A stretch of DNA of 64,000 nucleotides from Methanomassiliicoccales archaeon LGM-DZ1 (GTDB lineage Archaea; Thermoplasmatota; Thermoplasmata; Methanomassiliicoccales; Methanomethylophilaceae). Below are positions 51,954 through 60,884 of the stretch, in pieces; the stretch's first letter is position 1; the number at the start of each line of letters is the position of its first letter. The notes beneath the pieces were generated by a model. It was not told where the DNA came from and did no database searches. It was given only the letters and a program-made list of their open reading frames with translations. Location: contig CP115556.1 in assembly GCA_030168595.1 (NCBI GenBank), positions 806,001 through 870,000 of the forward strand. The letters run 5' to 3'. The position numbers were made by a program, and so were the translations under genes.

Positions 51954-52577
51954 ATGGCAGAAGAATCTACCGAGAAAAAGGCCCCCCAGGGCAAGAGCAT
52001 GTACAAGTACATCGCCGAGGCCTGGGCCGACAGCAGGAACACCTATGTGAAAGCCCTCAACCAGGAGAGGCGCATCAAGTGGAGGAGCGAAGAGAACTTC
52101 CTCCGCATCGAGAAGCCCACCAGGCTCGACAGGGCCCACGCGCTCGGCTACAAGGCCAAGCAGGGATACGTCCTCGTCAGGGCCAAGGTGAGGAAGGGTG
52201 CCTACCGCAAGAGGCACATCAACACCGGAAGGAGGGCGAAGAGGAAGGGAGAGGAACAGCTCATCGTCAGCAAATCCCTCCAGTCCATCGCCGAGGAGAG
52301 GACCCAGAAGCGCTATCAGAACCTCGAGGTCCTGAACTCCTACTGGGTCGGAGCGGACGGACAGAACGAGTGGTACGAGATCATCCTCGTCGACCCCGCA
52401 TGCCCTGTCATCCAGCATGACCCCAAGATCAACTGGATCTGCAACAACAAGCACAAGAACCGCGTCTACCGCGGACTGACCGCGGCCGGAAGGAAGGGAC
52501 GCGGCCTCCAGAACAAGGGTCACGGCGCCGAGAAGGTCAGGCCTTCCGGCGGTGCCAACGGCAACAGGAACAACTGA
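51954..52577 (+). CDS. rpl15e: 50S ribosomal protein L15e
   Basis: A 207-residue ribosomal protein with the family start MYKYIAEAWADSRNTYVKAL and the conserved core LGYKAKQGYVLVRAKVRKG, RRAKRKGEEQ, EWYEIILVDP and NKHKNRVYRGLTAAGRKGRG. ATG 51954 follows GGAAGGTGATT. A TATA-like TTTAAATAAG lies about 85 bases upstream, so this message probably has a leader, unlike many neighbours. Confidence 0.96.
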   Translation: MAEESTEKKAPQGKSMYKYIAEAWADSRNTYVKALNQERRIKWRSEENFLRIEKPTRLDRAHALGYKAKQGYVLVRAKVRKGAYRKRHINTGRRAKRKGEEQLIVSKSLQSIAEERTQKRYQNLEVLNSYWVGADGQNEWYEIILVDPACPVIQHDPKINWICNNKHKNRVYRGLTAAGRKGRGLQNKGHGAEKVRPSGGANGNRNN

Positions 52578-52601
52578 GTTCCCTGCCCCGCCAAACTTCT
52601 T

Positions 52602-52640
52602 CCCCGTCCCCTTTACGGGGCGGGTTTTTCTTTCGTTCGA
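52602..52640 (+). terminator. Terminator after rpl15e
   Basis: CCCCGT pairs with ACGGGG, followed by CGGGTTTTTCTTTCG. It starts about 25 bases after the L15e stop. Confidence 0.55.
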
Positions 52641-52738
52641 TTTGATGGCTGCAGGTGGCTTGCAGGCTTCGGCGCCTGTCCGATCCGCGTCCGGCAACAG
52701 TTTTAACGCCGCTCCATGTTCTCATAGCGGGATAATCA

Positions 52739-53467
52739 ATGGACCGCATCGCCGCCGCACTTGAACTGACCGTCAGACCTGTCGCGATATACCGCTCCGC
52801 GGAGATCCCCGCGGATGCCGATGTGCCGCAGGGCCACTGCTCCATTCCCCCTCTCCTGCTGAAATGTGCCAGGACCGGGAAGAAGTGTGCCGCCGACAAG
52901 GCACACATCTATTGCCACGGGGCGGTCAGCGGGTTCGGCTTTGGCGGCATCCCCGACAGGGAATCTACGGCCTGCGCCATGTCCACCGGCGTTCCCGGGT
53001 CAAAGCATCCCGCCAAGCTGCATTTCAGGAACCCTGACATCGCGAAGGCCCGCCTCTCCGGGATCCCGGACATCGGCGACGGGAACGACGCCATAGTCTT
53101 CCAGGACCTCGGAGAGGCCGAGGCCGAGAAGAGGCCCGTGGAGGTGGTCGTCTTCATCGCCGACCCGACGAGGATCTCGGCTCTGGCACAGCTCGCTTCC
53201 TTCGGCTACGAGGGCGAGGGGCAGGCAGTGATCATGCCTTACGGGCACGCCTGCCAGCAGATCTACGCCATCCCCGCCGGAGAAGGGATGAAGGAGCACC
53301 CCCGCGCCGTGGTCGGCTTCACCGACCTTTATGCGAGGCGCTACATCGACCGCGATAAGATGACCTTCGCCGTGCCATACAGCCTCTATCGGAGGATGGA
53401 GGCCGATGTGCCCTCGTCCTTCATGGGGGCCGAGGGCTGGAAGGACACCCTCGGCAGATGCCTCTGA
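52739..53467 (+). CDS. DUF169 family protein
   Basis: A 242-residue protein of a family common in methanogens and anaerobes. The LTVRPVAIYRSAEIP opening, a Cys-bearing middle (CARTGKKCAADKAHIYCHGAVSGFGFGG), then VVVFIADPTRI and the late FTDLYARRY fit DUF169. The function is unknown; the four or five conserved Cys suggest metal or cluster binding. It ends only seven bases from the converging rubredoxin protein. Confidence 0.8.
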   Translation: MDRIAAALELTVRPVAIYRSAEIPADADVPQGHCSIPPLLLKCARTGKKCAADKAHIYCHGAVSGFGFGGIPDRESTACAMSTGVPGSKHPAKLHFRNPDIAKARLSGIPDIGDGNDAIVFQDLGEAEAEKRPVEVVVFIADPTRISALAQLASFGYEGEGQAVIMPYGHACQQIYAIPAGEGMKEHPRAVVGFTDLYARRYIDRDKMTFAVPYSLYRRMEADVPSSFMGAEGWKDTLGRCL

Positions 53468-53474
53468 CCGGCGG

Positions 53475-55067
53475 TCAGGCGTGCCTGATCCCGGTTGCCG
53501 CGGCGATATCGCTGTCCGTGGTGCAGAGGTCGTCGAGACCCAGATCATGGATGTCGTCATGGCCGGTGACCCTGGCGAAGACCCTGAGCTCCTCGGAGAG
53601 CGCTTTGAGGTAATTCCCCACGCGGACCGCTCCCTTGGAGAGGTCCAGCCTCGATTCGAGCTCCGGGTCCTGGGTGGCGATGCCCATGGGGCAGCGGCCG
53701 GAACCGCAGGCCCTGTACCTCTGGCACCCGAGGGCGATGAGCGGTCCCGATGCGAGCGCGACGGCGTCCGCCCCCATGGCGATGGCCTTGGCGCAGTCCC
53801 CTCCGGTCCTGAGGCCGCCCGTGATGACGAGCTCCTGGGTCATCCCGTGGGCGTCCATGTACCTCCTGGCGCGGGCGAGGGCGTAGACCGTGGGCACCGA
53901 GGACGCGTCCCGGAGGAACTTGGGCGAGGACCCGGTGGCCCCGCCCCTGCCGTCGATCGTGATGAAATCGCACCCGGAATGAGATATGAACTCCAGGTCG
54001 TCCTCGATTCTCTCGGCGGCGATCTTGACCCCTATCGGTTTGCCCCCGGTCCTCTCCCTGAGCGTCGACACCATGTCCCTGAGGTCCTCGGGGGAGTTTA
54101 TCTCGGGGAACCTCGACGGGCTCTGGATGTCCTGCCCCGGAGGCTTCCCGCGCATCTCTGCTATCGCAGGCGTGACCTTGGCGCCCGGAAGATGCCCGCC
54201 CATGCCGGGCTTGGTGCCTTGGCCGATCTTGATCTCCACTGCGGAGCATCTCCCGAACGTCGCGTCGCTGACGCTGTACTTGTTAGGGACGTACTCGAAG
54301 ATGTAATGGTCGGAGGCCTCCATCTCCGCGGGGAGGGCCCCGCCCTCTCCCGAGCACATCGCGGACCCGGCGGCGGAAGCTCCCATGGCGAGAGCGGTCT
54401 TCGCCGTCGCGGAGAGCGCCCCGAAGCTCATGTGGGATATGAAAATCGGATTGTCCAGGACCATGGGCCTGGCGGCCGAGGTTCCGATGACCGTGCTTAT
54501 GTTCACCGGGGCGCCGTCGTCCAGGGGAGGATGGGCGAGCTGCCCTCCCAGGATCAGGATGTCGTCGAACTTCGGCACCGGCAGGAGGGTGTCCATGGCC
54601 TGCCCGGGACTCTTCCCGGTCGCGGCCATCTCGTGGATCTCGTCCAGGACCCCGCCGTCATGCTTGATCAGGCTCGGATCGAACTCCGAGTCCCGGCCGC
54701 CGCCGTGATGCTCGGGGCCGGGCTGCCCGGACTGACCGGAGGGCGGGCAGTCCTCCAGGAGGATGAAGTTCTCCTTCCTCTCGCCGCACATGATGCAGAC
54801 CCAGTCATCGGGGAGGCTGTCGAAGGGAACGCCCTCGAACGCCTCATCGTAGATCCATCCGCAGGTCGGGCACTGGTAGCGCCTGGGCGCCCTCGGGCCG
54901 CCGGAGGCCGCCGGAACGTTTTTCGGCCCGTCGGCGATCCTCTTGAAGGCGCTTTTCGGCGATCCGCAGACGGGGCAGACCCAGTCATCGGGGAGGCTGT
55001 CGAAAGGGACCTTCTGATCAGCATCGTCGTAGATCCACCCGCACAGGGTGCACTGGTATCTCGCCAT
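53475..55067 (-). CDS. Glutamate synthase-like FMN protein with two N-terminal rubredoxin domains
   Basis: A 530-residue fusion. Two rubredoxin domains (CTLCGWIY/CPVCGSPK at residues 6-44, CPTCGWIY/CIMCGERK at about 66-98) precede a GltS FMN/3Fe-4S domain: MSFGALSATAKTALAMGA, EIKIGQGTKPGMGGHLPG, then CQRYRACGSGRCPMGIATQ with the cluster Cys. There is no glutaminase domain. The rubredoxins probably feed electrons to the flavin centre. Whether it makes glutamate is not shown. Confidence 0.9.
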   Translation of the reverse strand: MARYQCTLCGWIYDDADQKVPFDSLPDDWVCPVCGSPKSAFKRIADGPKNVPAASGGPRAPRRYQCPTCGWIYDEAFEGVPFDSLPDDWVCIMCGERKENFILLEDCPPSGQSGQPGPEHHGGGRDSEFDPSLIKHDGGVLDEIHEMAATGKSPGQAMDTLLPVPKFDDILILGGQLAHPPLDDGAPVNISTVIGTSAARPMVLDNPIFISHMSFGALSATAKTALAMGASAAGSAMCSGEGGALPAEMEASDHYIFEYVPNKYSVSDATFGRCSAVEIKIGQGTKPGMGGHLPGAKVTPAIAEMRGKPPGQDIQSPSRFPEINSPEDLRDMVSTLRERTGGKPIGVKIAAERIEDDLEFISHSGCDFITIDGRGGATGSSPKFLRDASSVPTVYALARARRYMDAHGMTQELVITGGLRTGGDCAKAIAMGADAVALASGPLIALGCQRYRACGSGRCPMGIATQDPELESRLDLSKGAVRVGNYLKALSEELRVFARVTGHDDIHDLGLDDLCTTDSDIAAATGIRHA

Positions 55068-55114
55068 GAGGCCTGATTGGCGCGGCGGTTAATAATGTGA
55101 ACGACCGGGGAATG

Positions 55115-55990
55115 TCATTCCGCGGAACGGCCCCAGGAGGGGGATTCCTCCGCCTCTTTCCTGATCGCCGCCACTCTCTCCGCCACCTCGGCATCGGTCA
55201 TCCCGACGGTCGGGAAGAACGCCGGCCGGTCGCGGGAGGCGGGGTCGAACCCGGCGGCCTCCTCCAGCCCGTACCCGAACACGTACCCCAGGTTGCGCTC
55301 GACGCGGAATCCGGGATCGATGACCTTCAGGCGGGGGTCGTACTGCCTGAGCACGCCGAGCCCGTAGTCCCCGACCACGTAGACCCTGCATCCCCTCTTC
55401 ATCATCAGCCAGGCGCTCAGGAGGCCGCGGTCGTCATCGACATAGGCGACCACCCTCCCCTGGGTGCCCAGGGGCAGGCCGGCATGGGCGTAGATGTACT
55501 CCTGGAAGTAGTACGTCTTCTTCGGCCTGACCTCCACCCAGAAGGTGATGTCGGGTTCGCTGAGGTTCACCTTCGGGTGCTTGTCCAGGTTGGCGTCCCA
55601 GATGGCGTCGCCGACCTGCCTGGCTATGTCCATGGAGGTGTACTTCTGGCCCCCTTCCCTGCGGGCGCGGACAGCGAAGGTCTTCCCGTCGGCCATGCGC
55701 GTCTTGGAGTATTCCGCGAGCGCGGCGCATATCTCCTCCGGGTCGGTGCTGTCCAGTTCCTCGGCGACGCTCAGCGAGGAGACCCCGAAGACCTTCCTCA
55801 CGGACCTTATGGCCGCCTGGATGTCCCCGGCGGTGATGTAGAAGCGTGCCTGGCCCTTCTCCACCAGGGATTCGACCCCGTCGGCCTCCAGCATCTGCAT
55901 GAGATTGTCTTTCATGCGGTTCTCCCAGCGGTTGCGGACCGCCGAGCCTTTGAGGCCGATTTCCGAATACCTGATCAGCAGCACTGCCAT
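55115..55990 (-). CDS. ThiI-like THUMP protein with a lost PP-loop
   Basis: A 291-residue protein. The start LIRYSEIGLKG, the THUMP domain (residues about 50-165, with EVRPKKTYYFQEYIYAHAGLPLGTQGRV) and WLMMKRGC match tRNA 4-thiouridine synthase ThiI. Where ThiI has SGGIDSPVA, this protein reads VDDDRGLLSA, so the ATP pyrophosphatase motif is gone. It is also about 100 residues short. It may bind tRNA without thiolating it. Confidence 0.75.
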   Translation of the reverse strand: MAVLLIRYSEIGLKGSAVRNRWENRMKDNLMQMLEADGVESLVEKGQARFYITAGDIQAAIRSVRKVFGVSSLSVAEELDSTDPEEICAALAEYSKTRMADGKTFAVRARREGGQKYTSMDIARQVGDAIWDANLDKHPKVNLSEPDITFWVEVRPKKTYYFQEYIYAHAGLPLGTQGRVVAYVDDDRGLLSAWLMMKRGCRVYVVGDYGLGVLRQYDPRLKVIDPGFRVERNLGYVFGYGLEEAAGFDPASRDRPAFFPTVGMTDAEVAERVAAIRKEAEESPSWGRSAE

Positions 55991-56148
55991 CGCATTCCCA
56001 ATCGGGCGGAGGTCTTTCTACTTATCGACCCCGGCCGAGATGATGCGCCGTGCGGACGTTGGATCCGACACCCGACCGTTATTGCAACATGCATCGGATG
56101 CCGACGTCCGTAGAACATTGCTTATCGTTCCTCGCGCATAGCCCCGGC

Positions 56149-56478
56149 ATGACCTCGACCGTAAAGGTAAACATGCGCGTCTGCGACAAGAAATGCAGGA
56201 TCACCGCCACCCACAAGGAGAACGGGGACCTCATCGAGATCGTCTCGGACTGCAGCAAGCTGCAGAAGATGGGGGAGGACCTGAAAGAGGTGTCCTCGGA
56301 CGATATCATGGACGTATACCACAGCAGGATCATGTCCCCCGAGGTGCGCGGGAACGTCTGCTTCGAGTGCCTCGCCGTGCCGGCGGTATTCAACGCCGCC
56401 TGGCTCGAGGAGGGCATGATCTCCAAGAACCTGGCCCGGAAATCCGGAAGCAACTCTGTTGAATTCGACGAGCTCTGA
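56149..56478 (+). CDS. Small Cys-containing protein of unknown function
   Basis: A 109-residue protein. Cys pairs at VCDKKC (residues about 9-14) and CFEC (about 70) with a single CS between could bind metal. The body alternates strands and helices (GDLIEIVSDCSKLQKMGEDL). I do not recognise the family with certainty. ATG 56149 follows a weak TATA-like sequence; longer in-frame starts upstream are not protein-like. Confidence 0.6.
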   Translation: MTSTVKVNMRVCDKKCRITATHKENGDLIEIVSDCSKLQKMGEDLKEVSSDDIMDVYHSRIMSPEVRGNVCFECLAVPAVFNAAWLEEGMISKNLARKSGSNSVEFDEL

Positions 56479-56565
56479 AACGTTTTCCCCCGCCGGGGGG
56501 CATCGGGCCCGCTCCCGGCGGAGTTCGCGTCAGTTTATTATCTGTCCCCTTCATGGAGAGGCCCG

Positions 56566-57393
56566 ATGGAACCCTTCCTGCTCCTGGTGCTCATGGTCAT
56601 CGCGGTCGGCGCGGGCATAGTGGGCGCCCTGTTCGGCCTCGGAGGCGGCATCGTCTTCGTCCCGGTGCTGACGATCCTCTTCGGGCTCGATGCCACCGAG
56701 GCGACCGCCGCCTCCCTCGTCGGGATTGTGGCGACCTCCACAGGCTCGGCCACCAGCTACATCAGGAAAGGGATGTCGAACGTCCGCCTCGGGATGATGA
56801 TGGAGATCACGACGACCCTGGGAGCGGTATCGGGTGCGATAATCGCCGCCTACCTGGACAACACCGTCCTCATCGTGCTGTTCGCCGCCGTGATGCTGTA
56901 CTCCGGCATCAAGATGGGCCTGTCCCCCGAGAGGCATTATGCCAGCACCGACGAGAAGGACTCCCGGTTCACCTTCTCCTACGTCGAGGCGGGCGCGGAG
57001 CCCTCTGAGCAGAAGTACACCGTCCAGCACGTGCGCGGCGGGATGGCCCTGTGCACGGTGGCCGGAGCGGTATCGTCGATGACCGGCATCGGAGGGGGGT
57101 CGATAAAGGTCCCCCTCATGAACATCTACATGCACCTGCCCATTAAGGTCGCCACCGCCACCAGCAACTACATGATCGGGATAACTGCATTCTCCGGGGC
57201 GGTTATCTACTTCCTGATGGGGGAGATTATCCTAGACGTCGCCGCCGCGGTCGCCATCGGAGCATATATCGGGGCCAGGCTGGGCACCCGCATCAGCTCC
57301 AGGATCAACGCCAAGGCGCTCAAGAGGTACATGACCGTGGTCTACTTCTTCATAGCCGCCGTGATGCTGTGCCAGGCAGGAGGGATCATATGA
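56566..57393 (+). CDS. TauE/SafE-family anion exporter
   Basis: A 275-residue membrane protein with about eight helices. Both halves show the repeat motif: GALFGLGGGIVFVPVLTILFG and SSMTGIGGGSIKVPLMNIYM. The family exports sulfite or sulfoacetate-type anions. GGAGAG precedes the ATG. Its end overlaps the DUF1634 gene, its usual partner. Confidence 0.9.
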   Translation: MEPFLLLVLMVIAVGAGIVGALFGLGGGIVFVPVLTILFGLDATEATAASLVGIVATSTGSATSYIRKGMSNVRLGMMMEITTTLGAVSGAIIAAYLDNTVLIVLFAAVMLYSGIKMGLSPERHYASTDEKDSRFTFSYVEAGAEPSEQKYTVQHVRGGMALCTVAGAVSSMTGIGGGSIKVPLMNIYMHLPIKVATATSNYMIGITAFSGAVIYFLMGEIILDVAAAVAIGAYIGARLGTRISSRINAKALKRYMTVVYFFIAAVMLCQAGGII

Positions 57394-57659
57394 GCCTGAA
57401 CTCCGACACCTCCAACGTCCTCCACTGGGGGACCCTCATAGGGCTGTCCATCATGTGCGTGGGATTGCTGCTGAGCGTCCTGGACGTCACGGACCTCCTG
57501 CTGGCGGCCGGGATACTGGTCCTCATCTTCACTCCGGTCGCCGGGATAGCGGCGGCCACTTACAACCTGAGGAAGGAGCACGATACGTTCTGGACGAGGA
57601 TCGCCTACGCCCTGTGCTGCGTGATCGTGATAGGCATGCTGGCGACCGTGTTCCTCTGA
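57390..57659 (+). CDS. DUF1634 membrane protein
   Basis: An 89-residue protein with three hydrophobic segments (WGTLIGLSIMCVGLLLSVL, LLLAAGILVLIFTPVAGIAA, IAYALCCVIVIGMLATVF). DUF1634 proteins are commonly encoded next to TauE transporters and are probably accessory subunits. The ATG overlaps the TauE stop by four bases. Confidence 0.85.
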   Translation: MSLNSDTSNVLHWGTLIGLSIMCVGLLLSVLDVTDLLLAAGILVLIFTPVAGIAAATYNLRKEHDTFWTRIAYALCCVIVIGMLATVFL

Positions 57660-57698
57660 ACCGCCCGCCGGGGAAACCGAAGGCTGTCCGGGGCCCGG

Positions 57699-59153
57699 TC
57701 AGGAGAGCGAGGTCCCGATCTCCTTGATCCTGGCTATGATTGAGTCGATCGTAGCGTGGTCCAGGTTGGGGTTGAGGAGCGTGAACTTCAGCATCACGCG
57801 GCCGTCCATGACGGTCTGCCCGATGACTGTGCCCTCGTCCATCAGGCGGCGCCTGATCCCCTTGTTGACCCCGTCGCCCCTGTCCAGGGCGAACACGACC
57901 GAGGAGATCTCCGGTTCCACGGGGGCGATGAAGTCTGGGTCGCCGGAGATCCTGCGGTAGAAGTAGGCGGCGTTCTCCACGGCGGTGTCGATGAGCCTCC
58001 CGTAGCCTTCCTCTCCGCGGGTCTGGAAGGCCATGAAGACCTTCAGGGCGTCGAAGCGGCGGGTGGTCTGCATGGACTTGCCGACCAGGTTGATGTATCC
58101 CTCCTCCTCGTCCTCCTCGCGGTTGAGGTAATCGGCGTGGAGCTCGAAGCATTTCAGCCTCTCCCCGTCCTTCATCAGCAGGGCCGAGCAGGAGATCGGG
58201 AGCAGGAACATCTTGTGGAAGTCCACCGTGACCGAGTCGCAAAGGGAGACCGCGGAGATCCTCTCCCTGTACTTCCTGCTCATGATGAGCCCGGAGCCGT
58301 AGGCGGCGTCGGCGTGGAGGTGCATGCCGTAGCGGTCGCAGAGCGCCCTCATGCCGCGGGCGTCGTCGATGGACCCGAAGTCGGTCGTCCCGAGGGTGGC
58401 GACGGCGCAGAACGGGAAGAGCCCCGCCCTGACGTCCTCCTCGAGCATCTCCGCGAACGCGCCGAGGTCCATCCTGCACTTGGAGTCCACTGGGACCTTC
58501 CTGACCGCCTCATACCCCATCCCGAGGATGTGGCAGGCCTTCTCCATGGTGAAGTGGGAGACATCGGACGCATACAGGCGCAGCTTCCCGAACTCGGGGG
58601 GCAGGCCTTTCTTCTTGACGTCCCAGCCGAACTTCTCCATGCAGTACCAGTCGCGGGCGGCCAGTATGGCCGAGATGTTGGACTGGGAGCCGCCGGAGGT
58701 GAAGCACCCGTCGGCGGTCTCGGGCGGGAAGCCGTAGAGCCCCTCCAGGCCCCTGATCATGCTGACCTCGAGCTCGGTGGCGGCGGGCCCCTGGTCCCAG
58801 CTGTCCATGCTGTCGTTGAAGCAGGCGATGATGAGCTCCGAGCAGATCGACTCTGTCAGCGCGGGCGAGTGCAGGTGGGGCATGTACTTGACGGACCAGG
58901 TGCGCAGCATGTTCGGCAGGATGACCTTCTCGGTCTCCTCCAGGACCTTATCGAAACCCTTCCCCTGAACGGGCAGGAACCCCAGGTCCCTGACCTCCTT
59001 CCTCAGCTCATAGGGGCCGATCCCGGAGAAGGCGCTCCCGTCGGAGTACGATGAGAGGACAGCCCTCAGGGTCTCCTCTATCATCTCTGTGAATCTTTTC
59101 TTCACATCCTCCGAATCGGAGAGGAGCACCGGGATGCTGTCAGACGCGGGCAT
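57699..59153 (-). CDS. ddc: PLP group II decarboxylase, probably L-2,4-diaminobutyrate decarboxylase
   Basis: A 484-residue decarboxylase. The GGSQSNISAILAARDW substrate/cofactor region, HLHADAAYGSG with the PLP Asp, and VDFHKMFLLP with the Schiff-base Lys are clear. Group II members act on Glu, aromatic amino acids or diaminobutyrate. The overlapping upstream gene encodes a diaminobutyrate aminotransferase-like protein, so 1,3-diaminopropane is the expected product. Glutamate decarboxylase is the main alternative. Confidence 0.85.
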   Translation of the reverse strand: MPASDSIPVLLSDSEDVKKRFTEMIEETLRAVLSSYSDGSAFSGIGPYELRKEVRDLGFLPVQGKGFDKVLEETEKVILPNMLRTWSVKYMPHLHSPALTESICSELIIACFNDSMDSWDQGPAATELEVSMIRGLEGLYGFPPETADGCFTSGGSQSNISAILAARDWYCMEKFGWDVKKKGLPPEFGKLRLYASDVSHFTMEKACHILGMGYEAVRKVPVDSKCRMDLGAFAEMLEEDVRAGLFPFCAVATLGTTDFGSIDDARGMRALCDRYGMHLHADAAYGSGLIMSRKYRERISAVSLCDSVTVDFHKMFLLPISCSALLMKDGERLKCFELHADYLNREEDEEEGYINLVGKSMQTTRRFDALKVFMAFQTRGEEGYGRLIDTAVENAAYFYRRISGDPDFIAPVEPEISSVVFALDRGDGVNKGIRRRLMDEGTVIGQTVMDGRVMLKFTLLNPNLDHATIDSIIARIKEIGTSLS

Positions 59154-60483
59154 CGGCGTCCACCTGCCTGATGACCTTCTCGAGGACGGCCATTGCCTTC
59201 TCGATGTCGGAATCGGGTATGTTGAGCGCGCAGAGGCACCTCATGACGGCGCCGTTCCTCCCGCCCCTCTCCATGATGAGACCGTTCTCGAAGCACAGCC
59301 TCTGCACGCGGGCGGCGATGTCCCCGCTGGGCTCGGGAACGCCCATCAGGTCCTTCGGCCCGCGGGGGTCGATGAGCTCGATGCCGTACATCAGGCCGCG
59401 GCCGCGGACGTCGCCGATGATGGAGACCTCCTTCTGGAGCTTCCTGAGGCGGCCCATCATGTACTCTCCCTTGCGGGTCACCTCGGCCAGGAAAGCGGGG
59501 TCGCTGATCCTCCTGATCACGACGGTCCCCGCCGCCATCGCCAGCTGGTTTCCGCGGAAGGTCCCGGTGTGCGCCCCGGGGCCCCATTTGTCGAGGTCCT
59601 TGTCGTAGACGACCACGGACAGGGGCTGCGATCCCCCTACGGCCTTGGAGATGAGGATGACGTCGGGGACGATGCCGGAGTGCTCGAAGGCGAATACGTT
59701 CCCGGAGCGCCCCATCCCGCACTGGATCTCGTCGCAGATGAGGGGGATCCCGAGCTCCTTGGTGACCCTGCGGACGGCCTGCAGGAACTCGTCGGGAGCG
59801 GGGATCACGCCTCCTTCTCCCTGGATGGCCTCGAGGATCACGGCGGCGGGCCTGGTGACCCCGCTGTTGGTGTCCTTGAGGAACCTCTCGAAGTAATTGA
59901 TGCAGGCCCTGGTCCCCGCCTCGCCGCCGATGCCCATCGGGCAGCGGTAGGAGTACGGATAGGGCATGAACTGGACCCCGGGCATGAGGTTCTGCACGTG
60001 CTCCTTGGGGTGGAGCTCCCCGGTGAGGGCGAGGGCGCCGTGCCCCATGCCGTGGAACCCGCCGGAGAAGGCGATGACGGTGCCCCTGCCGGTGGCGGTC
60101 TTGCAGAGCTTGATCGCGGCATCCACGGCGTCAGTGCCCGAAGGGGAGCAGAACTGCACTTTGGCCCTGGAAGCGAGCTCTTTGGGGATGATGGAGAGGA
60201 GGGCATCGACGAACCTGTCCTTGACAGGGGTCGCAAGGTCCAGGGTATGGAGCGCGGCTCCCGACTGGATCAGGTCGACCATCGTCCGGTTCACCTCGTC
60301 GTCGTTGTGCCCGAGCGCAAGGGTCCCGGCCCCGTTGAGGAAATCGATGTACTTCCTGCCGTCCGCATCCTCTATCCATGATCCTTTCGCGGACTTGATC
60401 GCGATAGGGAATTTGCGGGGATAGCTCCTGGCGGAGGATTCGTACTCGTTCTGATGCTCAACGAAGTACCGGTTGTTCTGCAT
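59140..60483 (-). CDS. dat: Class III aminotransferase, probably diaminobutyrate-2-oxoglutarate transaminase
   Basis: A 447-residue fold-type I PLP enzyme. GRKYIDFLNGAGTLALGHNDDEV near the start, SPSGTDAVDAAIKLCK, the GGFHGMGHGALALTG loop, ICDEIQCGMGRSGNVFAFEHSG and the PLP Lys in ISKAVGG match EctB/Dat enzymes. It would make L-2,4-diaminobutyrate from aspartate semialdehyde. It overlaps the decarboxylase gene by 14 bases. ATG 60483 lies about 25 bases after TTTTATATGA. Confidence 0.86.
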   Translation of the reverse strand: MQNNRYFVEHQNEYESSARSYPRKFPIAIKSAKGSWIEDADGRKYIDFLNGAGTLALGHNDDEVNRTMVDLIQSGAALHTLDLATPVKDRFVDALLSIIPKELASRAKVQFCSPSGTDAVDAAIKLCKTATGRGTVIAFSGGFHGMGHGALALTGELHPKEHVQNLMPGVQFMPYPYSYRCPMGIGGEAGTRACINYFERFLKDTNSGVTRPAAVILEAIQGEGGVIPAPDEFLQAVRRVTKELGIPLICDEIQCGMGRSGNVFAFEHSGIVPDVILISKAVGGSQPLSVVVYDKDLDKWGPGAHTGTFRGNQLAMAAGTVVIRRISDPAFLAEVTRKGEYMMGRLRKLQKEVSIIGDVRGRGLMYGIELIDPRGPKDLMGVPEPSGDIAARVQRLCFENGLIMERGGRNGAVMRCLCALNIPDSDIEKAMAVLEKVIRQVDADARV

Positions 60484-60884
60484 AAGTGCTCGAAAAAACC
60501 CATCATATAAAAAACATATAACTAAAAATTCTGAATAAAACGGATATTTGTCTAAAATTATTTTATAATATTCATTGCCCATCTAACAAAATAGACTACA
60601 AACAATTGAAATATCCGTAACGGAAAATTCCGGGCCGGAAGCACCCCAGATCATGGGAGATGCGCATATAGGTGCATTCGCGAACTCGCAGGAGAGATGA
60701 AACCAGGCCCGAAAAACAGTAACAGTAACCCAATTAGTCTGACATGCTTCTTTGCGATGAGTTCCGATGTTGCGGCCCCGAACGCCCAGCGTCTGTGTCG
60801 CACTGGGTCCGGGGAGGCTCTTATAATATTAAAATTGGCCCCAGCAGGCGGCCTTACGGATGCATCATCCATCCTGGCGGGCGT
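60484..60884. other. AT-rich intergenic region without a recognised gene
   Basis: The left part (60484-60620) is AT-rich promoter sequence for dat. The right part includes a minus-strand TATA-like TTTTAATATTATAAG at 60820-60833 and a GC-richer block (60630-60815) that could be a noncoding RNA. I found no tRNA, rRNA or other known RNA pattern and no convincing protein. Confidence 0.4.

Noticed and set aside
51633-52697. Long minus-strand frame across the 47-bp repeats and rpl15e
   Set aside because: It is antisense to the clearly real L15e gene. Its repeated KQPKENSTNNRR peptides only reflect the DNA repeats.
60730-60800. Possible C/D box guide RNA (GCGATGAG)
   Set aside because: The C box is imperfect and no matching D/D' boxes were found at suitable spacing.
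60651-60872. Minus-strand frame of 73 codons in the dat-rarA gap
   Set aside because: No motif, no ribosome site, and mixed composition. I treat the gap as noncoding.
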